This document shows, one piece after another, positions 46,839-60,100 of a stretch of DNA of 64,000 nt (position 1 is its first letter; each line of letters starts with the position of its first letter). Location of the stretch: the NCBI GenBank assembly GCA_031213475.1, contig JARUPZ010000006.1, positions 1,827,501-1,891,500 on the forward strand, read 5' to 3'. The position numbers and the translations under genes are program-made. The notes beneath the pieces were generated by a model, which saw nothing but the letters and a program-made list of their open reading frames with translations, did no database searches and was not told where the DNA came from. This stretch comes from Nereocystis luetkeana (Eukaryota; Sar; Phaeophyceae; Laminariales; Laminariaceae).

Positions 46839-46925
46839 GGGGGGAAGGGGGCGTACTCATTTGTTGCTTACCTTAGTCATTCATTTGACCATTGACCTCG
46901 CATCCCTTTCAAGACGGAGGGGGGA
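46839..46925 (-). mobile_element. Family-F repeat (minus)
   Basis: The minus strand reads CCGTCTTGAAAGGGATGCGA, GGTCAATGGTCAAATGA and ACAAATGAGTACG followed by C-rich sequence. Upstream of UBE2K. Confidence 0.65.
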
Positions 46926-47319
46926 GGGGGGGGGGGGATCGGGCTGTGAGGTCAGACGCTCGCTTCTCGCTGGATACCACGGTGGGCCTGAGGGCAGGGG
47001 GGGGGGATGCGGGCGGTGTATCATGTGTCCCGAAAGAGCACATTGGCAGAGTGAACTGCCGATATTAATACAGCTGGCGGACGGTTAATATTAATACTGG
47101 TGGGGTGTAGTGTAGTGTGGCGTGGTGTAGCGCAGTATAGTGCAGTGTGGTGTGGCGTAGCATGGCGTGGTGCGGTGTATTTAGTAGTGTGGTGTGGAGT
47201 GTTGTGTGGCACCCCCCCCCCGTCCCCCCCGCCCCCTCCCCCTCTCTGGGAAACCCGAGTCCATTTGGCTGTGAGCACGACACGTTCCGTGCGGCATTGC
47301 CGCCGCCGGCGAATACCCC

Positions 47320-47362
47320 CCCCCCCCGACTACGGCCATGCATGACGTGAGTGTACCTCCCC
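47320..47362 (+). repeat. Family-E 3' fragment
   Basis: CGACTACGGCCATGCATGACG then GAGTGTACCTCCCC, flanked on both sides by C runs. Confidence 0.5.
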
Positions 47363-49116
47363 CTGCCACCCCCCCCCAAGCGAGCGTCCACGTATTGGAC
47401 GAGCAGGTACGAGTACAAGTAATAGGAACTACGCAAGGTGATTTCAATCGGAACACCAAACAGACAAGGCAGCGTGGCCGACAGACAGACAGAAAGACAC
47501 CACATAAAAAAACACAGACACACAAAGGGAGCGTCAAGTCAAGCAACAACAGCACTTCTGTACCAACAGGTATAGATATGGCGTACTCTTAGAGAGCACA
47601 CCATACACCACGTCGACGTAGATACATACATATGTATACGTATGTTTGTCAATTTTTCGTACTTTTACCATTTTTTCTCTTCGTACGAGCGCCTTTCGGC
47701 AAAACCGCAAGTAATCGGACACATGCAGCCCGGCCGGACACATCGGTCGAGGTCTCGGCGCGATCCGTGCACTCTGAAGCGCGTGACAGGCGCTCAACTT
47801 TTTTTTCCGGCGGGAGTGGATAAGACGATTTCCCTGGTTTCGATACGAGAGGGCTTTTTTGTACGTACGTACCCCTGAAATGTCGTCATTTTTTTGGGTC
47901 CTTCATGTACTCGTAGTCCCTACCGGTACGTTTTTTAGCGTCTGAACACAACACACAACACAGACGAGAGACAACCCAATACAGCAGCAGAGCAGAGAGC
48001 GTGGTTAACCCCAGCTGCATACAGCACTGCAACCCTGTCTTCCAGCAGCAGCCCAGTGATCAGTCACGGGCACGTGTGGCAGGTCTACATGCTTCTGTAT
48101 TGCTGAGGCTACCTGCTTTTTTCTGACCCGAGATCGATCATCCCGCAACAACACACCTCTCTCTCTGCTTCTTCCACGTATCGCTGTGTGTGATCCAACG
48201 CTGTCACTGCTCCAGCCGTGCTCGACACAGTGCGCCAACAGCAGCAGGTAGCGTACTATGCACATGTGGCAGATCCGCGCTGTACTCTCAGTACTACAGC
48301 AAGCAGTGGTGTTTGTTGTTGTTGTCTTCGGCATATTGGCCTATGCACGTACATGCTGCATGCAGTGTGTGACCGGCCTTTTTTACTCCGTACCGATCAT
48401 CCCCGGATCGCAGCACATCATTCCTACAAGGCATCGCGTACAGCAGCATTCGTACAAAAATACTCTAAGTTACGGCCTACTGTGTGCCCTACACTGCTGA
48501 CCGATCCTAGAGCCAGCCGAAAGAGCACCAGTACGCTCCTTTTGTCGCAGTACGCGTATCTTATGCTGTCGTATCATATCACATGGCATTTTAAAGCAGT
48601 ACTCTGCTGTATACATACTTGCTGTTATATCCTGCAATGTGTTTTAGATTGCGTGAAAACACACAACGTGTCAGTGTGGGAGTACTGCTGTATGTAGCGT
48701 ATGTATGATCGATGACAAACTGCACTTGATAATTATATATTTTTCGTCTGTACCGAGGTTCTCGACTCGGACGATCCTTGCTCTTTTCTCTTCTTCAAAT
48801 TTCCACCAGCACATAAATTATTATAGTACTCGTACTCACTCGTAGTATCATACGACGAATAAACCGATCTGATGCACATCAAGACTACCACAACCACCAT
48901 CCCTCCATCAGTTCCACCAGAAAAACAACCACTCCCCCATGAGACGCATCTACCAAAAACCCGCTGTCCACACCCACCTTGCTGTTCTGACGCGCTATTT
49001 ACGCGTACGATACACTTAGCCGTACAAGTTGTGTGTTTTCACGCAATGCCACGGAGTTTGGGCGCGCATACGCTTGGCGTGCGTTCATACACCTCAACCT
49101 TTCACAGTGTAATTAG

Positions 49117-49251
49117 TTATCACGGGGGGCCATAGCAAATAGGACCTACGATGGACACAAAAAAAACTACCAGGTATACTTTATACCAGTATTTCGCTAT
49201 TTTTACTAACTACCCTGGTAACATTTTGTCCTACTCACTATGGCCCCCCGA
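49117..49251. mobile_element. Family-C MITE, diverged copy 6
   Basis: TTATCACGGGGGGCCATAGC to CACTATGGCCCCCCGAAGT. The loop is enlarged and contains TACCAGGTA. Confidence 0.6.
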
Positions 49252-49495
49252 AGTAGTTGCTCCTAATACTTGGGACTAAATCGAAGTATGTTGGAGAAAA
49301 CTACTGTAGGTAATACTTCGTGCACTCGCAGTATTCCGGGTTTTCACTGCAGCAGCAGATAAATACTGCGAGTACTCGCAGTATTCCTACTGTGTAGTAT
49401 TTCGAGGTTCTGTACTGCTACTATATACTGAGGATACTACTCTGCGGATACTTTCGGGCTCGCACTAATTCGGGATTCGATTCGAGGTTCTGCAC

Positions 49496-49610
49496 TTAAC
49501 CCCTTTAGAACCGCAGTCCCGTTAGAACCGCAGTCCCGTTTGGGGACAAAACTACTTGAAATTTGACTGGTTTGTCCCCAGAACGGGACTGCGGTTCTAA
49601 AAGGGTCAAG
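49496..49610. mobile_element. Family-B foldback MITE, copy 12
   Basis: The left arm contains a tandem duplication of GAACCGCAGTCCCGTT; the right arm ends TTCTAAAAGGGTCAAG. Confidence 0.75.
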
Positions 49611-50363
49611 ATATTTTCTGTACTTCCAAGTATTTCTTGTTTCAATAGTACCGCGGGTACATATTTTTGCCTCTATTCTCGAGCTCCCGTACTGTTGATA
49701 CTCTCAGTATAATACTCTCAGCAGTTGTGGGCGTTGTCAGTACTCACTATATATTGGCCTCCCTACTGCTCATACTCTCAGCATGCTCTCAGTAGTTGGA
49801 CCTTCTCAGTATACTCACCATGTATTTGCCTCCAGTACTTCAATACTCTCAGTACTTGGACTACGACTTGTTCTCGAGCATCTTCTACTCCGTGTCCGTC
49901 AAGATTTTGTTTTTACCCAGAGCGCCAAAAAACATATTTTTTTAGGGAGGAATGGAGTTCGTATGTATGTGCTGGATTTTACTCAGCCGGTCGCAAAGTA
50001 ATACCAGGTATAACGCAACCTCGACCTCATGCAACTTTTTGTAATAAAAGTTTACGCCGCAAGCAACGAAATGATCGCCGCGAGTCATCTGTTCAGGATC
50101 AATATCCACTTACCGGTATACCCTCTTTTATTTTATTGTATGTAGTAGTAAATTAATATGATCGCACATTATTTCCACTACATGTAACAGCATTATGTAG
50201 TCTGTCCTCAAAAATAGGTGTGTGTTTTCTTCACATGATGGGTGGATGCAGTTAGTTCTCAACAGGCACTTACCAGGTAGTTCTCAACAGGTGTGCAGGT
50301 ATTTCATACGAGCATTAGCTCGCTCTTGCGCCACTCCCCTAGCCACTTCCCGGAGGGGAGCCT

Positions 50364-50414
50364 TGTATATATATATACTGGTATATATATGCATATATAT
50401 ATACCAGTATATAT
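50364..50414. repeat. ~50-bp AT-rich perfect palindrome
   Basis: TATATATACTGGTATATA and its complement meet at ATATGCATAT. Confidence 0.75.
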
Positions 50415-50689
50415 GCAGACGACCGTTTCTGGAACACAAAGCAAAGGGACAGGTACACGCACTATAAAATACTATTCATAAAACACAAAATCAACGAGGC
50501 AGACAGACACTACTGTACATATAAATATACGTCCGTACATACAGACGAGCAGATAAGGCAGACCACACCACTGGCTTGTAAGTTGGCTGCCTGGAAGGAT
50601 CTTTTTCTACCAAAAACACACACACGATTCAAGATTTGTTTTCGCGCATTGCTTTTTCATCTTCCAGGTCTTTGTGGTTCGTTTTCTCT

Positions 50690-50798
50690 TACTACGGGGG
50701 GCCATGGTTAACAGGACCTATGGTATACGTAAAAACCTATATATTTAACCATTTTTACCAACAATATTTTGCCCTATTAACTATGGTCCCCCGCAATA
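50690..50798. mobile_element. Family-C MITE, copy 7 (opposite orientation)
   Basis: TACTACGGGGGGCCATGG to CTATGGTCCCCCGCAATAG. The loop reads as the complement of the other copies. Confidence 0.7.
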
Positions 50799-51069
50799 GC
50801 TTTTTCTTTCCCCGTTTTTTTTTTTATCTTCCCGAATTTTCCTGATTTTTTCTTTATGAAATATGTGAGAGTTACCTTGCCTGATACATGTTCGTCCTGT
50901 TAAACGTCAAATATCATGACAGAACGCCTCCGTTTCTCGGCAAACACAAAATTCCAATTTTTCCAGATTTCCAAAATCTGGAAAAAAAAACTCTCTGATA
51001 CTAACGGCCCTAAGTCGCCGACTACCAGGTTGTTTTACCGGTGGCAGGCCGTCTACAAGACCCTCTTAT

Positions 51070-51160
51070 AACCCTTTTACACTACAAGTGCAGTCCCGTG
51101 GTGGGGACTCGCGGCTTGAAATAAAAGTGGTTTGATCCAAACACGGGCCTGCAGTCCTAA
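51070..51160. mobile_element. Family-B MITE, diverged copy 13
   Basis: CCCTTTTACACTACAAGTGC to CCTGCAGTCCTAAAAG. The arms pair less well than in the other copies. Confidence 0.55.
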
Positions 51161-51539
51161 AAGTCGGCGCCGCGGTTTGCGGAGGTCGGCGTGTTCGCAT
51201 CTGACTAATAATACTTTAATAGTTTAATACTTTAGTAGCAGGTAGCGACTTTGTAACAACACCAAGTCATCTGTCTGTCAACAGTTCTGTCAACAGTTGG
51301 CTTATTGATTCGCCACCCAACTACAGTACCAGGTAGTAAGTATCTGGCAGCCGTGAAGGAATAGTCAGTTCCAACTATTACTAGTAGTTGGATTATAGCT
51401 CCGCCACCCAATTTACCGGTAGTGACGACCGCTAGCCGCCACCATCAAATCCAGACAATGTACAGGTGCATCAAGATAGACAGACGGACAGACAGACAGA
51501 CAAGACAAACAGACGTGACAACATAACCGAACACATGCA

Positions 51540-51988
51540 CACCTCTGATATTTCATTTACAGATAGATCATCTGCAGCTATATCATCTACAGATATACAT
51601 TTCAATACATATCATCTACAGATATATCATCTACAGATATATAATCTACAGATAAATCATCTACAGATGAAGCATCTACAGATAAAGCATCTACAGATAA
51701 ATCATCTACAGATAAAGCATCTACAGATAAATCATCTACAGATAAATCATCTACAGATAAATCATCTACAGATAAATCATCTACAAATAGATCAGATAGA
51801 TCATATACAGATAGATCTACAGTAGTTCCTCGCCTGCCGTTGTGACAAGTTGCGCAAGAATCTGCAAACTACTACTACTGTACATACGGATCCAACCGAG
51901 GAAACATGTGCTGCTGTCATGTAGATGATGCAGATGATACGGATCCCACCAGGCAACATGAGAAAGATCATACAGATCATACAGATAG
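51540..51988 (+). mobile_element. Family-D repeat, copy 5, with a 15-bp satellite expansion
   Basis: The conserved block GTAGTTCCTCGCCTGCCGTT through GGATCCAACCGAGGAAACATG to AGATCATACAGATCATACAG is present. Its 5' part has grown into about 16 copies of a 15-bp unit (ATCATCTACAGATAA) at 51560-51815, some with AGC for ATC. Confidence 0.65.
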
Positions 51989-52119
51989 AATTTTCGGGGA
52001 GAACAGAAAAGACGGTGGACGATCGGGCAGCCGCACCGCAGGCGCACCGCTTGAGCTTTGCCACCACTGGCGAGCGAACGCACAACACTGACTGACCAGG
52101 GTTCATCCCCATGACCACT

Positions 52120-52440
52120 CACAGGCCATGGCCGATAGCAGCAAGCGCAGTGGGTTTCTGGTCACTCTTCGTCGAGTCAAGAGAGTCGATGTACCGACAT
52201 ACCCGAGCGACTCAACTCGCTGAGCAGTGCTGAGGGCAACATCAGTCAATCTCGTGCCTTTGGGCGTCGACACGCGAATAGGTGCTGATAGATTCACAAC
52301 CGGGGCACAGACGCCTGCCCTCTAGCCAGGCCGACTCCAGCTGAACCACCATGCGCCTGATTTCCGCGAGCACGGCCGCCGTAGTGACTGACGGACGGCT
52401 CTGTGTCGGGTGGACGATTTTTCGAGCAAGTTACGCATGT
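52120..52440 (-). other. Protein-like fragment, unidentified
   Basis: The minus strand reads VTTAAVLAEIRRMVVQLESA then WLEGRRLCPGCES before a stop near 52254. An overlapping frame (52297-52103) holds LSAPIRVSTPKGTRL and TDVALSTAQRVES. It could be a frameshifted relic. I know no matching family. Confidence 0.2.
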
Positions 52441-53924
52441 ACGTACGTATATACGGCAGCAGCTCATCCTGACTGCTATGTCAAGGAAGTCCGCTTTCTG
52501 CTGTCCAGTGAAAGCCGAAACTTTCAGGGAAAAACTGATACTACACTACGGGCCGTCAAGAACGACCCTTTTTGCCTTGTTTGTCTTCCGATTGGCCTTT
52601 TTTGTGTCGCCCTCTCTACGAATACATAGGACTGATCGTACCGTACCGGCGTACAACTATTTTCTTCCCTCGGGACTCGGCCTGCGCCCATATAAGGGCA
52701 TGCTCTTCATTTCTGTTATTTTTCTTATTCTTTTGTTCTTTCGATTTTTTTTTCGTTTGCTTCTGCCTCCTCCGTGTAATGCGAGCTCCTTTTTTTTCCA
52801 TTCCATCTTTATTCGGGTGTACTCACAAATGTTATGCTTCGTACCTGGTACGACGCGCGTATAATGTCATGGAATGTTCCTGGAGCTTTATTGTAAAACT
52901 TGTAACGGGATGGTACACCACCGCTTTGGAGTATTAGGATGAATACATGCTTTCATATAATATAATTTCGTGCATACTATTATACCTGGTAGTAAATACT
53001 GTACCGTTATATTTTCGCTTTTGCTCATCAACGAAGCGCTCACCAGATTATTAAATCTGTTCATACTCGTACAGCAGGACGAATACGATACACACGGGCG
53101 ACACGGGCGGAGAGCTCTATTCGTCTAGTTATATCAAAACGTGCGTGACTCGAACCACTGCCCGGACCGGGATACTCCACATTCGTCACTAAATCCACGC
53201 GGAGGAAAGAAAGCAGGAGACGCGGGAGAGTTGCCAACAACAAGCGCACACACACGGATGCGAACAGCCAGTGGCTCGCAATCTAGAAGGGTCGCAAAAC
53301 AATACCAGGGTATGCAGCTTTGCCAAGAACAATAGCGCCGAGGTACGTCGGAGGTGTATGATACATATGGGTGCACAAGAGGCCCAGAGGAAAACGGCGG
53401 CAAGAGGTACGTGAGGCACAAGACACGAGAAGCACCAAACATACGGGCTACGTATACGTAGGTGATGAGAGCACTCCGAATAGAGCAGAGACAACGGACA
53501 CGAAGCACCACCAGCAACGGCTGGAGGCCTCCTTCCAACCCAACTCTCGACATAACGGCAGAATACATCAGTAAAGGCAGCAGTGCCGGTCCCTCTTTAG
53601 TGCCGGTGTGTATGCGCCAGCCTTAACAAAAACGGAACTATAGCGGCAACCGGCAGTAACTACTCCGCACACTGTCCCACTTGATAATCTCACCTGTGAC
53701 CCAAGCGACTCCGAAGGCACTACGAGTATAGCGGGCAACCAGCACCAAACAACCAGCACTATGGAGGGACCACTACTCCGCTCTGTACCTGGTATATAAA
53801 ATAACGCTGAAAAAAAAATATATATATATATATACGGAGGGTTTCGACAACAACATGAAGACGGAACGGTTATTTTACTGCTGTAGTTTGTCCGGCCATA
53901 ATGACGTACGGCAGTAGTAGTAGT

Positions 53925-55038
53925 AGTGGTCCCGATGTAGCGGTGACCTCAATACCAGGTAGCGGTTTTTTCCCTCTATAGCGGTGCCAAAATCGCCTGG
54001 CCCGACTGCACCCCGGTATAGGGGCATCCTCACCGCTATATCGGTATAGCGGCATACCCACCGCTATATCGGAAGTGCGGAGCCCCCAGCTGTCTGCTGT
54101 ACGTGCCATGTCTTAAATCGTACCTGGTATGATAAAGAAGCAGTGCCGTATTGCTCTACTGCTGTTGTACGCACGAAAGACACACTGAGCTGCCGCCACC
54201 CACACGTGCTCACACATTATGCCCTGCGCGCACGGACAGCAGTTGCGTAAGCTTCCAAACGTGGAACCGATAGTAGCCAACGTGGAGAGTTGTTGAAACA
54301 TAAAATGTCTCGTATACCGTAGGTGCTTCAGTAAAGTAAAGCACAGCAGCACCGCTGTAGCTTTTTTCTATGTTTGCATGTCTTCTGTATTCCGGCTGCT
54401 CTTTTGTGTGTGGAAATTTGATTCAACGTGGTGCGTGGAAGCCTCGGTACTGCTGCTGCTGCTGCTGCAGTGTGCGGTATAATACCTGGTACAGTATTAA
54501 TAGTGCATACCTGGTACAAAAGGGAGGAGGAGGTGGTAGTTTGTCGACAAATGTGATACATCAGTACCTATTTTTTCATGCTTACATTTCTTCTGCATTC
54601 CGGCTGCTCTGTTCAGTTGTAATTTAACGTTTGTGGAAGCGTGTGTTCTGCTGCCGTTGTGTGTGGTACAGCAGTAGTCCTAACTGTACTGTACACTGTT
54701 GTACTATACTGCTCTACAGCGGTTTTTAACGACATAATGCTCAAAGGCTTCGTATAGAGACGCGTTCCCGCTACTGCTGTCGTACGTTGACGCTGCAACA
54801 TAGGTACTGCTGTTGTGGTTTGTGTGAGCAACTACCAAACAGTACCGTACTGGCTGTACTACTACTGCTGCACTGCTGTTGTTCATGACGCGTTGTGGGG
54901 GTTTTGTCCGGTATAGCGGCATTTATGCCGGTATTGGCGGATAGCGATAACATGCCACTATTGATGGAATAGCGGCATATGCCCGGAACAGCGGCAACAT
55001 TTGCTCTTGGCACCACCTGCCGCTATATCGGGGCCACT
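53925..55038. mobile_element. Terminal-inverted-repeat element with CCGCTATA subterminal repeats
   Basis: Ends AGTGGTCCCGATGTAGCGG and CCGCTATATCGGGGCCACT are inverted repeats. GTAGTAGT and GTAGTAGG flank it, a possible 8-bp duplication, though the left side is an AGT microsatellite. TATAGCGG and CCGCTATA recur in the outer ~190 bp on the left and ~130 bp on the right. No transposase. Confidence 0.6.
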
Positions 55039-55059
55039 GTAGTAGGCACAATTCGATGC

Positions 55060-55200
55060 GAGTCGACGAGGGAAGAAAAGGCTGAAATCTTCTCGCGATA
55101 AAAAAATAGGCACGTACCGTAGCGGGAAGGGGGGAGAAAAGAGCCTGCTATGTGACCCCGGATCTGAGTTACGAGTGGGAAGGAGAGAGAGAAGAAGATG
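55060..55200 (+). repeat. Family-G repeat fragment
   Basis: CTTCTCGCGATAAAAAAATA, GGCACGTACCG, GGGGGGAGAAAAGAGCC, CCCCGGATCTGAGTTACGA. It partners 1370-1440 and 15470-15560. Confidence 0.55.
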
Positions 55201-55334
55201 TGCGAAAATAATGAATGGGATGAGAAAATATATATATATATATATACCGGTACGAGGTATATATATATCGGGGCCAATACTTTTTTTTTTTTTTTTTTTT
55301 TTAAAACATCAATTTCACAATTCAGCCTAACTCG

Positions 55335-55565
55335 TAGGAGGTTTACCCTCAACGAGTTTCTGGACAAGCCGTGGTCACAGGTGTCTACCCTTCTCCCCCC
55401 CGGTACATGCCTTTATTTCTTGTCGCGCATAGGGTTCAGCATTCCCACTCCTGTTCGTCGATTTTCATCGAATGTACCAGGTACCTGGTAGCTATTAATA
55501 ACTCACGCTCGCGCTTTCCGCTATTGATATTCATTTTTTTTATGCAAGAAAAGCCCCTACAGCTA
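55335..55565 (-). repeat. Family-G repeat, near full length (minus)
   Basis: On the minus strand CTTTTCTTGCATAAAAAAA, GCGGAAAGCGCGAGCGTGAG, TCGATGAAAATCGACGA, GGAATGCTGAACCCTATGCG and CCGGGGGGGAGAAGGGTAGA follow the order seen at 1264-1445. Confidence 0.65.
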
Positions 55566-55606
55566 GATACTGCTAGTATTATTATACGTGGCATCGATAG
55601 AACACT

Positions 55607-55713
55607 ATTAACCGCTTTAGAACTCCAGTCCCGTTTTGGGGACAATCCACTCAAAATCCAAGTAAGTTGCCCCCAATTGTCCCCAAAACGAAACTGCAGT
55701 CCTAAAAGGGTTA
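55607..55713. mobile_element. Family-B foldback MITE, copy 14
   Basis: TATTAACCGCTTTAGAACTC to AGTCCTAAAAGGGTTAA, with part of the right arm (TTGCCCCCAATTGTCCCC) duplicated. Confidence 0.7.
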
Positions 55714-57178
55714 AAAAAAAGAAAAAAACAACCCGCTTGGGACGAATCCAGTGCCGATTTCGCCTTTTCAATAATGATAAAACACAAGCAAGAGGAACCA
55801 CCCACAAAAACAAAAACGGTGTCTTTGGAATGATCTCTCGCCGAGATCTTCGCGCACAGATCAACATGCATCGCTCGGTGCTTGCAACTCTCCCCGTAGG
55901 CTCAGTGGCATTCGTCCGGGGGGTGTGTGGCTTTCTTGCCTCGCAATCGTACTCGTACGTACCTCGCCCTCGCCCGGAGAGATGCGTACGAGTATCAGGT
56001 GCCAGGTACCTTGTACGTACGTACAGCAGACCCCCTGCAGTAATACTTAGATCGGTACAATTTCTTGAGGTTTCGCGGATATTACCGCGTACAATGACCA
56101 GGTACCAGTACTGCTGTAGAAAACGAACCAACGTTGCATATCCGGTGAACTCTTCCCCAAAAAGCGCGAACTACGCGAGCGTGCGCGCTGCCATCGCACG
56201 CCGGTTGGCCTCCGCTGCTGGGCAGCGGCGATGTGCGTGCATCTCACTCAGCACTGGATCGAGCCCTGCACTGTTGCTTTTACTCCGTCTGCCCCTTGCT
56301 TCGTGATTGTGGCAACGCCATGCGACGGCTCCATGCGTGTGGCACAACTTGATGAGTCGTAGTATGCTGACCTCATCAATCTGCAATAGGATTTTAGAGT
56401 TACTACCGTACTCGTGTGGTAATAAAAGTCACATATCCGCCCCGCCATGAGCTCCGTCCCTTCTCTCTCACATCTCACCACGAAAGCAGCCTGCGGTCTT
56501 GAACTCGTGCCTGCTGCCGACGAAGAACGATCCTGTGGATTGCTACTCCTGATTCGCCAACGCAATGCAAGCGCAAAGGGGAGGAAGCTAGGCACCTTTT
56601 CCGTAGGCGGCAGGTGGCAGGCAGTCAGGGGTTTCATTTGATATGGAGGCCAAACCTATCCGGGTTTTTCCTTTTTGTTTTTTTTCACGTTTGGATCTGG
56701 TGCGTATCTCGGCCAACTCGAGCTGCACGAGGCAGACACCCAGATACCTTGTGTCCAAGCCGTGTAGTGCGTGATATCGAGATGATCACATTCGAGCACC
56801 CCAGGCACAAGCTGTGGCGCCGTCGGAAGCGAACACAACAACACACAGCGATAGCCTTGGGCGTATCCTTTCCATATATGATTCTGACGAAATCGTTTCA
56901 ATTCTGAATTATGAAAATAAAGGTGTTCTGTGTGTCTTTTTACTGGTGCTGTTCGAGTGCGGTGCAGCTGCGTGTTGCTGTTCGACTGTTCGACGAAAAC
57001 CGTTCGATTATTATACCCAAAACGCACGTACCGCTTGCGTGCTGAATACATGTACAGCAGCATGTGCACTTGCAATACGCATTATATCACGACGCCTGCT
57101 CGCCTCGTCGGCATGTACAGTAGTAGAGATTCTTACGAGTAAAGCAGAACCACGGACCTCTCCGTACTGTTGTAGAAC

Positions 57179-60100
57179 ATGAGTGAATCATGCTACGAGT
57201 ATACGGACTCGATTGCCAGCGATTCGTTTGCGGCCGGCGGCGATGACGGTGGCGGCATCGGCATCGGCGACGGTGGCGGCGGCGGTAGCGTCTGCCAGCC
57301 CGACTCCACGGATAGCTTTGAGTCGTCCTACAAATCGTCGCGTCCCCACCGCCTCAAGCTACTTGCCCTGTCGGCCGAGCTAATGCACTCACCGACGAGC
57401 AAAACGGGCAAAGAGTCGTCGGTGATGACCGTAGGCCTACTAGAGGAGGCCAGAAACAGGCGGAGTGGTAGGAAAGAGCGCTGCGTGCATTGGGATCGGA
57501 TCGAGGTCAAAGGTCGAGAGTTCCCTCTGCAGCGGGCGGACACATCCACGGCGGCGCATACTGCCGCCGCCACGGGCGCGCTTGGTCGTGGACGGAGAAA
57601 GTCGGATCCGATCGACGAATCGGACCCGTCCTATCTCCTTGTCGGACACACGGTGTGCGACATGTGCCTCGTGTCCTTCGAGAGCTCGAGCGTGTCGGGG
57701 GTGATCACGATGAAGCGGATCATGGAGGCTCGACGAGAGTGGGGCCTGCCTGGCTCCAGAAGCAAGAAATACGCGGCCGCAAGTAGCCTTTACGAGCCGG
57801 CCAGGCTCTGCGTGCTGTGCAGCCAGTTCTTCCGCTCGAAGATGGTGGCGAGCGGGAGAGGAGAGGGCGAGCTAGTGCCGTGCGGCGTCGGGCGCTCGAC
57901 CGAGCGCGTGTCTCTGTCGCTTGAAAGCATGGCGTCCAACAAACCGCTCTCGGACAGAGCGACAACCGCCACCACCAAGGCAATTGTGGGCACTGCTGGA
58001 GCAGCCGACAATAAGAATACGAGGTGTCTGAGCATCAGCAAGCAGGGTACGAGAGGCACGACCGTCGGTGGTGCCAGCGGCGGCGGCGATGGCGTACCGG
58101 TAGCGCCTAACTTCCTGCTGGACGAGCTGATCGCAGACGATCGTTTAGTCGTGAACGAGACCGATCTTGCGCGACAGATCGGTACCAGGGCCACGCAAAG
58201 CAGCACCGCCGACGGCATGGGCCCGCACGTTTGCATCTCGTTCCCAGCGTCGACAGACCGCCGCGCTCGCGGTCACAGACCCATTTGGCGTCCACAACAC
58301 GCTGCTGCTGCTGCTGCTGCCGGAGAAGGCGGAGGACCCCCGCCGAGAGGGACACCCAAAAGGGGGGAACCTGATGCCAGGAACCCGGTTTCCAGGGTTA
58401 GCTCCAACACCAACGACACCAGGTCAACAGCACTTGTCGGCAGCAGCGCCGGCGAACAACTGAATCGGCCCTCGCCTAAAAAAGCACCAGCAGCAGCTTT
58501 TGGTCCGGCAACTGCATCTTCTTCTGCCCCTGCGGCCGCTCCTGTCCCGGAGACTACCCTTCCTCCTAGGAAGATGCGAATGGACGAGATCGCGGCGGCC
58601 GCGGCCGTGGCGGTCGCCGCTCGCACTTGCAGCCGCACCCGGCGGGAGAGTCAACCGTGGTGGGAGGTGGACTTAGGGGGGGCGTTCCCGGTGAGATGCA
58701 TCCGGGTGCACCACCCGGATCGTCGCACGGAGGCCACCAAAGCCGGAGCGTCGCCGTTTGTAGACGTTGCTCCGTTCTGGATTATGACCTCCGCGGGGCC
58801 CATCGGGGAGGCTGCGCCGGAGGAGGCGCAGGGGAAAGCGATCGCGTCCAAGCGGTTTGGCAGCCACGGAAAGGTCACGACGTGGGAGTTGGGGGCTAAC
58901 CACTTCGCGACCTCGGTGCGGGTGCAGGCGGAGGGCGTCAAAAGCCTTCAGCTCGCCAGGTAAAAGGGAGGGCGGGCGGGCGGGCGTCGGGGGGGTGGGG
59001 AGGGGGCAGGGACAGTTCGATGCCTAATTTCACACCGGGTATGGCAAATGTAACTTTGCACAACCCCCACCTTGCTCCCGCCTGGCACTCTGATCCCACC
59101 CTGACCTGACTCCCTCCGAACTGACCCTCCTCCAAACTGACCCTGGGTACATAATTAGCCGCCGACAGGCCCCCCCGTCTGGCAGCCTGATTCGACGCCG
59201 ACCTGATTGAACAATACTGAGGGTGTTTACCGAACTGATATCTAGAGCTCAAGAGCACAATACGCTACAACCAGCATATACTGTAGTCTAGGGTGTGCAG
59301 TCAATATAGGATAGCGTGCCCAGAGGGGTTGCTCTACGCGCGGGTCCCAGGGACACTTGTTCGAGGTTTCACTGACACACTCCGCTTTCTGTGGCCATTC
59401 ATAATCGATTTTTATCAGTAAACCAGACGGTGTGAGGCCATGCTCGACTCGTACACGGGGTTCTCGGCCCGCGTCCCGCCGCCCCGCCTTGCCCTGCCTG
59501 TGAAATGTAGCGATGATGAGTACTCGTACGAGTACATCCAATTCGCAATCAATCGTAGAGTGACCGACTCTCCTGTACTGCTGCTGCTGCTATGTGTTGT
59601 GTACAGCAGTAAGAAGTAGTATTTTAGTATATACCGGTACATGGTGTGTCCGCAGAGTCTATACCCCTCCATCCTGCTGCAATTCGTACTGAATGTTCGA
59701 GGAACAAGAACTTCGTACTGCTTGGTGCTGCTTGGTCGTCTGCTCGTATCACACGGCAAGAAAGTATGTTGTCACTCGATCGAAGAAAACGCAGAGCGGC
59801 GTAGCTTGTATCTCACCATCGTGTGATTTTTCTGGCGTTACATTTCGGATGAACATGGTGGAATCATGGGCCATGGACGCGGACTCGGCCTCATGGACCA
59901 TGGACCATTTGGACCACGACAATGGAATGTGCTTCACAACAAATAGACGAACGACTGGGTGATCCACGAACACGTACACGGAGTTTGGCAGCTGGGCGGG
60001 GGGCCCACTCCCCGCCACCTCGACTCTGAATTTGTAGCTATGCCTGGTATTTCTCATGAACCAGCTTCTTGTGCCCAGCTGTTGTTCGTACGCACCACGT

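Larger units (their letters stand above)
46930..57178. other. Gene-poor spacer between UBE2K and the F5/8 gene
   Basis: Holds MITEs of families B and C, family D (51540-51988), family G, the element at 53925-55038 and AT-rich palindromes. 47400-49100 and 52130-53900 show only scattered short frames. 56140-56640 contains a 129-codon minus frame without a recognisable domain. Confidence 0.45.

Noticed and set aside
53130-53180. A tRNA on the minus strand (GGTTCGAGTCA)
   Set aside because: Only a B-box-like string is present; the T-stem has three pairs at most and there are no other arms.
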